NCBI RefSeq assembly: GCF_947172395.1
Contig: NC_069086.1
Coordinates: 4,744,501-4,808,500, forward strand
Length of the DNA stretch: 64,000 nucleotides
Direction: 5' to 3'
Source of the DNA: Bicyclus anynana
Lineage: Eukaryota > Arthropoda > Insecta > Lepidoptera > Nymphalidae
Below the pieces are notes generated by a model. It had not been told where the DNA came from and made no database searches. It saw only the letters and a list, made by a program, of their open reading frames with translations. Positions 57,192 to 64,000 of this stretch are shown in pieces (position 1 is the stretch's first letter; the number at the start of each line of letters is the position of its first letter). A program made the translations under genes and the position numbers.

Positions 57192-57562
57192 AAAATTTCT
57201 TTTTATAGTGATTTTGTAAACTGTGAAGTCGAGTAGAAATTTGATAGTGTCTGACAAACCAAATATTTGTTTACTTTCAAGTACACTCGCTCTTGCATTG
57301 CACTTGGGTAATGTATTCGTACTTGAATATGCAAACTTGTCAAGTAGGTACATAGATACGAGTACTAGCTAATGGTACAGTTACGTCTGTATTATACTAA
57401 GGAGTAACTGCCTCACTAGTACCTCGGTTAGCTAGTTTGACTACAGGTAACGAAATCCAGGGTTTGAGTCGTACAACAAAAAATGAGTTTTGAACTCAAT
57501 AACAGTCTGATTAGTGCACTCCCGTGCCTCAGGAAGCGCGTAATGTCGTCGGTCCTGCCCCT

Positions 57563-57746
57563 ATAGCCAAGTGGTACGTCGATTCTCTTTCTACCATCGC
57601 AAACGCTTCGAAAACTAGAAAAATGTATAGGAATGACATTTGCTGTCGACAGGTCACGTGATAAAGATTTGTCATTCCCATACATTTTTCTAGTTTTCGA
57701 AGCGTTTGCGATTGTAGAAAGAGAATCGTCTTGCTACTTGGCTACA
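57563..57746. mobile_element. Palindromic MITE, about 184 bp
   Basis: Arms of about 75 bases (57563-57640 and 57670-57746) sharing gattctctttctaccatcgc, aaacgcttcgaaaactagaa and aaatgtataggaatgaca with their reverse complements, round a roughly 28-base loop. Outermost bases are tagccaagtggtacg / cttgctacttggcta. Confidence 0.9.
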
Positions 57747-57839
57747 GCGGCTGCTCCTATAAAAGAGTATAGGAATATAAATTGTGCCTGTTTTTGTGAA
57801 TACTTTTGCACTATATCTCTTCCGTAGATATCACTTATT

Positions 57840-57925
57840 TCCTGTTCCCGTGGTAATACAGTAATAAAATAGAGCCTATATTATTCGCTGATAATGTAAC
57901 TTTGCGTTGGTGAAATGGCTTATAA
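57840..57925 (-). repeat. Possible Helitron internal fragment, minus
   Basis: cctgttcccgtggtaataca, agagcctatattattcgctg and tttgcgttggtgaaatggct resemble 27750-27850 in reverse; no ends present. Confidence 0.4.
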
Positions 57926-58393
57926 CATCGATATTGATAATCAATACATCTGAGATGCGTCCAAAAATAAAAGTTCGACGAAACGGACGTTAGTTTGGAC
58001 GCTAATAAGGACGCAAATCGGACGCTTTCGTTAAACTGTGTATACGCTACATAACATAGAAAGTGCTAAAGCAGTATACACCGCTTTTACTTAGTTCATA
58101 CTTTATAGCTGCCTTCTAATAGGGTAACTTAGAAACTAAGAATTGCTTTTATCTTTTAATTATGTTGCTTGTTTGCAAGTTTTTACACTAACGAAGGCAA
58201 ATAAGTAATTCTGCAGACAAGCTCGTTCCTCTCCTCGCTGTATAAAACTTTTATCCTACTACATTTTTTACTAAAAAAAACTTTTTAAGTGAGTTCTTAC
58301 GTTTTTGCGCTCGGGTTGAGTAATTTTGTATAATGAATAGAGCGTAATGTACTTACTGAAATACACCTAGCCCTAGGCTTAAAAAAGAATATA

Positions 58394-58550
58394 TATAGCT
58401 TGGCAAGTTCCTTGATGACACTCCCATGATATGCGGGCGACGGGGGGAAACGACTGCGTGGGTATAAAGTCGTGCGAGCCGGGCGTCGCTCCACCCCACC
58501 CGGCCCGCGCGGACCATCGGGAGTGTTACGAACAAATTAACCAAGCCATA
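58394..58550. mobile_element. GC-rich palindromic MITE, about 157 bp
   Basis: tatagcttggcaagttcctt, gatgacactccc at the left and gggagtgttacgaacaaatt, aaccaagccata at the right are imperfect inverted repeats; the centre is GC-rich (gccgggcgtcgctccacccc). Partial relatives are at 43079 and 47336. Confidence 0.85.
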
Positions 58551-58599
58551 GTGAGCAGAGACGGGTTATCTCTAAGGATCAATATGCACATTTCTACGG

Positions 58600-58735
58600 T
58601 CAACGATTTTATACTATTAGATATGTTACGTGCCCACAAAACCACCGCAAAACGTGATCCGAATTTAGCAAGTCCACTGAACGCACACATGAACAATTTT
58701 GTGTATACTTACATTATATATTTATGTATATATAG
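58600..58735 (+). repeat. Dispersed repeat R, copy 4
   Basis: tactattagatatgttacgt, aaccaccgcaaaacgtgatc and gtccactgaacgcacacatg; complete relative to copy 3. Confidence 0.75.
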
Positions 58736-58993
58736 TTTTTACAGTCCCTAAACACACAACTCGACATTGTAGACATAAGGTGTTATGGTTTAAATAACTA
58801 TCGTTGTTTAATAAGCGACTAAATGAAATTAAGACAATTATGGACATTAGCATGTTCTTTTGTTCTTACGTACTATGAGTAGTACAGATGTAGGTATATG
58901 TGTGTATATGTAAGCTATAGTACTTATAATAAAAGGTCGTTGGTGCCCCCACGTCTTCGGGGAGATATATTGGAGAAATTTTTATTCAGAGGG

Positions 58994-59164
58994 CCTAGTG
59001 GCAGTTTGATACTGTTACCGTCACGTAACGTAAACGCAAATTTCTAAGGAATTGAAACAGCGCCATTTAGTTGCACTACTGCACAACTGTTTCAATTCCA
59101 TATAAATTTACGTAAACGTCAACGTGATAGTAACAGTATGAAAATATTGAAAACTCCCACTAGG
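58994..59164. mobile_element. Palindromic MITE, about 171 bp, next to exon D
   Basis: cctagtggcagtttgatact ... gttaccgtcacgtaacgtaa pairs with ttacgtaaacgtcaacgtga ... tagtaacagtatg and aactcccactagg; inner arms aaggaattgaaacag / ctgtttcaattcc. It ends 79 bases before the exon D start. Confidence 0.88.
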
Positions 59165-59243
59165 CACACTGTAAATTTATACGTATAGGTAATGCGACTA
59201 CGGGCTAGTTGACGTCACAGTGATGATGACATCTCTCCCATAG

Positions 59244-59412
59244 GTGCATAGGCTCCCTGGTGGTAGATCTGGACGCGCCGTGGGCAGGCTACGTGGAGGG
59301 AGTGGAGCGGCTCGCCAGGACGGACGCCGACGCCGCACTGCGGACGCTGGACTCCAAGGTGTCTTCAGCGATCATGCACGCTCTCGAAAACCATGTGATT
59401 TTGGAGAAAAAG
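59244..59412 (+). CDS. dally: Glypican (Dally-type) internal exon D
   Basis: The acceptor is ctctcccatag and the donor gtgagcat. The first base completes the split Gly codon from exon C, giving the glypican hallmark NVARG|CIGSLVVDLDAPW. After the Cys come Leu-Asp-x2-Trp and an amphipathic stretch (GYVEGVERLARTDADAAL), then KVSSAIMHALENHVILEKK, matching the family's K-I-S-x-A-I-M-x2-x-x-N segment. It ends in phase 0 after 56 complete codons. The next exon, which should carry further core cysteines, was not found in the remaining 4.6 kb, so the intron after this exon is longer than that or an exon was missed. GC content is much higher than in flanking DNA. Confidence 0.94.
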
Positions 59413-59825
59413 GTGAGCATTAAGATATAGAAGCTGCTTAGACAAAGAAAGTAATAGACGACTGATTGGCGTTGTCAGTCAAGATATTTTTACATTACAA
59501 TTTTTCGTTGAACAACTGAAAGGCATTTTTAATTTGTCGGAAAAAACGGCACGCGTCACGATACCGAGTATTTTTGCCAAATTGCCCTGTTTCGTTTCTT
59601 TGCAAGTCAATGCATGAGTTGTTCGTTTTTTGAGGCAATGCGACGAATGAACGACGAATGCAATATATGTCTATTACTTTCTATATCTTCGATAAACTGC
59701 ATTGAAAAAAAGACGGTCCACTTGTTGTTACAATATCACGATCTCGAAAAATCAAAAATGCATCTTTTACGCCGTTCATACATAACAGTAAATTGATCAA
59801 CAGATAATAAAAACTGACAATCAAT
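59413..59825. other. Start of intron after exon D
   Basis: AT-rich; a 60-codon frame at 59614-59796 has no glypican similarity. Confidence 0.5.
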
Positions 59826-60058
59826 TATTTCAACCCGGCTAGTTACCTCGAGGTTGCCTCATTTTTTACCCCAAGGGTCAGCTTGGCTGCCCAATGCGGA
59901 AATGCAGCTAGTATTTTCTTGCCACCATTCCACGTGGGCATGATTTGCATGACATGAGCTATACACTCTAACCCAAGGAATAGCTGTACAAATCATGTCC
60001 ACGTGGAGTGGTGGCAACTTGAGGCTTAAGCTAACTTTCACAATAAAAAAAACATTGC
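59826..60058 (+). repeat. LINE 3' end, family F, copy 3, folded back
   Basis: Contains ctgcccaatgcggaaatgca and gtgggcatgatttgcatgac as in 40369-40520. The segment 59929-59955 (tgccaccattccacgtgggc and on) is repeated in inverse at 59990-60016, so the 3' part forms a hairpin. Confidence 0.6.
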
Positions 60059-60126
60059 TAACAATGAATTGATAAAAAAATTATTTAAAAAATATTCAAC
60101 ATATAATGGTTCTTTAAGAAAAGGTG

Positions 60127-60482
60127 AAAAAATTCAAAATTCAAAATTCAAAATTCATTTATTTCAAGTAGGCTCAGTTTACAAGCACTTTTGACACGTC
60201 AGTTGACTATTTGTAAAGATTCTACCACCGGTTCGGAAGGCAGGTTCTGCTGAGAAGATACCGGCAAGAAACTCAACAGTTGCTCTTTTGAAAAAGTCAT
60301 ACAGTATTACAATTTACATTTGATAACAATTAAATTACAATTTCTTATAGTCTTATTTCCTGTGTGAAGGTGGAAGCTGATCCAATGGCCTCCAAGCACC
60401 TTTGTCGTTAAGGAACTCATCAATAGTGTAGTAACCTCGACTAAGTAAATGTTTTTTAACACATTGCACTTTATACAAAGAG
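60127..60482 (-). mobile_element. Jockey-like LINE 3' end, minus
   Basis: Tail (aattc-aaa)n at 60127, tttacaagcacttttgacac, ccaccggttcggaaggcagg, aagataccggcaagaaactc, and a coding part whose minus strand reads CNVLKNIYLVEVTTLLMSSL. Same family as 3950-4312, less decayed. Confidence 0.82.
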
Positions 60483-61149
60483 TAAACACTTTATGAAAAA
60501 TTAGTTAAGTTGTTCAACGAGTTTTGAAGAATCCTACACCAAAAAGTTACCTACTAAAGCAAAAAATTCTTATGTAAGAGAAGACGATCACTTGTTAAAT
60601 AATTGTTCTAGAAACTGAGCTAATTGCCGACGAAACTTTTCCGAGAATGTCTTGTTGAGAGGCGAAACACGTTTGGAGTGTAGTCGAAGTCAGATTGAGA
60701 GTTGGAACAACTTCCAAGTTTTAAGTTATTCACCACTCCAACATAGGTGTCTACATTTGCGAATGCTCGTTGTCGAAAGTGTTGTGTAAGTCCAATTTTC
60801 ATAACAATGCCGCAGTAATTCAAATTATACATTCACAACATTGTAGTTCTGAACTACGTGTAATTTTAGACTATCATTAGACTCCTTACGTTCTTACCTA
60901 TTGATTTAGTCTGCATAGTAGGTTAGGGACTGACGTTAATATAATGGTTAAGCCTCATTCGCACGTGAGTTGGAAAACCGCGCATTGGAACTTTATAAAG
61001 TTCTTGGTTTAATTCATAGTCTACACGTATTTCCAACGCCCAAAATTGAAAATGCAACACTGGTCGATCAATAGGCGTCTTAAAACGCTGTCGTGTGAAC
61101 ATATACTTGGGAATGCATTTATTGCATTTGAATAGCCTATCAGCCTAAG
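60483..61149. other. No gene recognised
   Basis: AT-rich; tcgtgtgaacatatacttgg at 61091 recurs near 14562. Confidence 0.4.
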
Positions 61150-61452
61150 AGAGCCGTGATAGCCCAGTGGATATGACCTCTGCCTCCGATTCCGGAGGGT
61201 GTGGGTTCGAATCCGATCCGGGGCACCTCCAACTTTTCAGTTGTGTGCATTTTAAGAAATTAAATATCACGTGTCTCAATCGGTGAAGGAAAACATCGTG
61301 AGGAAACCTGCATACCAGAGAATTATCTTAATTCTCTGCGTGTGTGAAGTCTGCCAATCCGCATTGGGCCAGCGTGGTGGACTATTGGCCTAACCCCTCT
61401 CATTCTGAGAGGAGACTTGAGCTCAGCAGTGAGCCGAATATGGGTTGATGAC
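61150..61452 (+). mobile_element. SINE family A, near-consensus, plus
   Basis: Very well preserved: gagccgtgatagcccagtgg, B box ggttcgaatccgatcc, body and tail. It lacks only the gcatgc segment after cggggc. Probably among the youngest copies here. Confidence 0.93.
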
Positions 61453-62699
61453 GAATAGCCTATACGACTATACGTATAGATAATGACGTCGGATCCCCAT
61501 ATCTTGGGTTCGCAATAAAGCTAGTAAATATTGAGGGTTTTCTTTTTTTTCCAAGATTTTTAAGTTGCAGCTCGGAGTTGGGATGTTCGTGATATTACCG
61601 ACAGACGGTTTTTGAGACGGTTTTTAAATAAAATGAACTGTAAATATGCCTAAGATGAATAACGTATCTTTATGATAAGACAGACAGGTGTATTCCAAAA
61701 TAACTTTAACTTGTTGAGATTATCTTTATATGAGTTATTGGTCGTGTAGAGCTTCAATACCTTTGCCTATCTGAAAGTTCAAATCCCATTTTGAGAAGTA
61801 TTGTTGTTCCCATCTGAGAAGTATTTTCAAGGCAATATTTTTATTCAGTTCGTAATGAAAGGAAATATTTAATTCAACATCACAACTTGGTTCACTTAAT
61901 CCTTTTACTAAATTAACGCTGAAACGTTAGATACAACAATAAACCTCCCTAATTTATATTTAAACCGAGGATTAAACAGAGAGATTTGTTAATTAAACTT
62001 CTGATCTAGCACACATACATATAACGAGTCGGTATCTAGAACACCGAACGGGCGTAATCTACTTAGTGGAATCCACAACTAAAATTCATTTACCGCGTAG
62101 GTAAATTACATGGGAACAAAGCGAAACTTTCTGAACCCGTTCGCAGAACTGTTTTGACGTACAATTTGTTCGTGTTGAAAGAGATAATTTTCTGCACGAT
62201 AAAATATGATCCTCACTATAATTTCCTCTGATTTACCGTTCTACCGGAAACTAATAGAAGTTCCATTTTGCGTGCTATTTTAGCATGAAATTGCTGCCAC
62301 AGCCACCGACATATGAATTGTGGCTTGTTACGCGATCGTAACCCAAAAATGTGGCTACTGCCAGTGTGTAGTGTCGGCACTAAAGTTATCAAACGCTTTC
62401 GCGCCGTTTAACTTGGCAAAGAGCCACAGATACTTGGAGAGATTTCCGTTTAGCTGAAGACTCAATGATAGTCTTGTTATTGCCGAATGTTATAAGTGAA
62501 CAATAAGCAATAGGGAATAATTTATTTGTTTTTGCTATTCTCCGCGAAAACTGACGATTTCAAATGACAACGTCACATCTGACAGAAAACGTACAGTATT
62601 CAATTTAACAATATTTTTTCTCTCTCATTTATTTATTTCTACTTTTTTTAAAAATTTTAACAATGTTATACATAAAATATACAAAACACTATTAAAAAC
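61453..62699. other. No gene recognised
   Basis: AT-rich. 62535-62585 shares tccgcgaaaa and gacaacgtcac with 28700-28745. No glypican exon seen. Confidence 0.45.
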
Positions 62700-63001
62700 T
62701 TATAAAAATAATTCAACCCTCCCGCTGCGGGACATTTGAGTGCCCAAGCTACCGGTGGTCAGGGCTCCAGAGTGAGGAACCTCCTCACAATACTTTGACG
62801 CTGGGTCGTACCTATAGTAAGGCATCTCAAAATCGATAAGGCCATACTGAAGAGCAAGCTGTTGGTGTATTATCCTGGCTAGTTGATTATGTCTGTGCAA
62901 ATATTCACCGTTAGCAAGGTGAGAACACCCGGACACAATATGCCTGGGGGACTCCCCAGGACGATGATACGCTCGACAGATGTCTAGAGTGCCATCTTTC
63001 A
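62700..63001 (-). pseudogene. Non-LTR retroelement ORF C-terminal remnant, minus
   Basis: The minus strand is open for 100 codons. Residues 8-54 contain ICRAYHRPGESPRHIVSGCS, LANGEYLHRHNQLARIIHQQ and LALQYGLIDFEMPYYRYDPA. The C-x-x-Y ... HIVSGC (Cys-His) motif and the EYLHRHN-x2-A-x2-I-H segment are typical of the region downstream of RT in a family of animal non-LTR elements. One expected zinc ligand is Tyr (CRAY). After about residue 63 the sequence loses similarity, pointing to a frameshift. No RT core is present in the window. Confidence 0.7.
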
Positions 63002-63415
63002 TAATGTGTTTCCGGTTTCTCTCTTTAACAATTTATTATTAGCCCATTTAAGGATGATGTGATGTTATGTTTCACTTCTTACGGGATTCGTAGTTTAAAC
63101 CCACGTTGCAAACTATAATGCAGAATGATAATGTTTGATTCGATAATGATCACTATCAAATGTTACTTTGTAATGACCGGTAGCGGTACCGAGGGTTTAT
63201 GACGTGTTCTCCGGCTTAGGAAGAACGGGGTTTATAAAACCAGTAACTTTTCCATGCTGCTATTGAATATTTCCCGGAAGAATTAAAAACTTGATATTTC
63301 ATAACTCGACCCAGGACTCAAACCTTATAATCCTAAACTACTGAATCAACGAATCTTTCTATAGCTAACAGCGTTTTGGCTTTTAGTAACTTAATTAAAT
63401 ATTCCTTAAAATAAT
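63002..63415. other. No gene recognised
   Basis: Mixed composition, nothing classified. Confidence 0.45.
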
Positions 63416-63750
63416 AAAGGAGAACCGGCATTCCTGCCTAAATACCAATAACGACATGCGTTATACTATTGGATAGGATTTCTTATATACTTTAATTAAT
63501 AATAAGGTCAAAAGCTTCTAATTACTGTGAGGAACAAGTTATGGCTCAAAAAAGAAGAGGGCATTATAGGGACTTTATAGTTTATACAGAACTTTATAGG
63601 GCACTCCTATTTTTGCCATAACTTTTTTCACACAGCACTCAGGTATTTAGCAAAACTTGAAGTTTTTTAAGTTATAAAAAAACCTATCCAATGATATCGC
63701 ATATTGTGATTGATATTTAGGCAGGCTCCCAGTTTCGCCGGTTCACCTTT
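63416..63750. mobile_element. Foldback MITE, about 335 bp
   Basis: aaaggagaaccggcattcct, gcctaaataccaataacgac and attggataggatttc on the left face gaaactgggagcctgcctaa (as reverse complement), aacctatccaatgatatcgc and cgccggttcaccttt on the right. Inner arms agttatggctcaaaaaa / ttttgccataactt. Arms about 130 bases, noncoding. Confidence 0.82.
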
Positions 63751-64000
63751 AAAAGTAGACATTGTCTATGTTTCACAAGCATAGATTTCATCGCGTGGTT
63801 GTAAACTTAGAAATCTCTCCACAGATTAAGTTTACGCGTTGTTACGAGTATTGTACCAACTACCATAAAGATGGGGAACGCTCGTAGGCGAGGTTAGACG
63901 TAGGTGTGGGTCGACCTAGCCCTGCGCTGTGTACTGACATAACTGTTATTGTTTGGAAATTTTCCGCGGTTTTTATTCGCTGTCAAGTTTGTTTGTAATG

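Larger units (their letters stand above)
56722..59243 (+). other. Glypican intron C-D (2.5 kb)
   Basis: Donor gtaagc and acceptor cccatag, phase 2. Much of it is mobile DNA: a SINE (56885-57191), three palindromic MITEs (57563-57746, 58394-58550, 58994-59164) and two copies of a dispersed 120-130 bp repeat. The last MITE ends only about 80 bases before the acceptor. Confidence 0.85.

Overview
The window looks like about 64 kb of AT-rich lepidopteran (moth or butterfly) nuclear DNA. The evidence is the repeat content: Lep1-type Helitrons with the CTAGT end, several tRNA-derived SINE families, RTE-like and Jockey-like LINE 3' ends, and many MITEs. A protein-coding gene with short exons and long repeat-filled introns fits this. 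No bacterial, viral or organellar features are seen.

The one host gene I can support is a glypican on the + strand, most like the GPC3/5 (Dally) branch. Four internal exons are visible: 41650-41793, 55312-55655, 56510-56721 and 59244-59412. Their splice phases agree at all three junctions, and together they encode about 290 residues of the cysteine-rich glypican core. The signal-peptide exon and the C-terminal part (rest of the core, heparan-sulfate attachment region, GPI signal) are not visible. They probably lie outside the window, although a short first exon in the upstream 41 kb could have been missed.

Positions 1-41649 hold no recognisable exon and are either a long 5' intron or intergenic DNA. 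They contain scattered Helitrons, SINEs, LINE tails, a roughly 2.35 kb satellite array with a three-unit higher-order pattern (15640-17990), a G-rich minisatellite inside a Helitron (27982-28430), and several terminal-inverted-repeat elements. Positions 41794-55311 are a 13.5 kb glypican intron of the same character. From 55.1 kb to the end, glypican exons alternate with MITEs, SINEs, a LINE ORF remnant (62700-63001) and foldback sequences.

No new cellular system was found. The observations most worth checking are the glypican exon chain, the A-B-C satellite with a 502-bp transposon inserted in one monomer, a MITE whose terminal repeat has been amplified into a 27-bp tandem array next to a glypican splice donor, a run of short near-perfect inverted duplications, and the G-quadruplex-capable minisatellite carried by Helitrons. 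Coordinates of repeat edges are by eye and may be off by several bases. Clade names for repeats rest on remembered consensus features and protein motifs, not on a database search.
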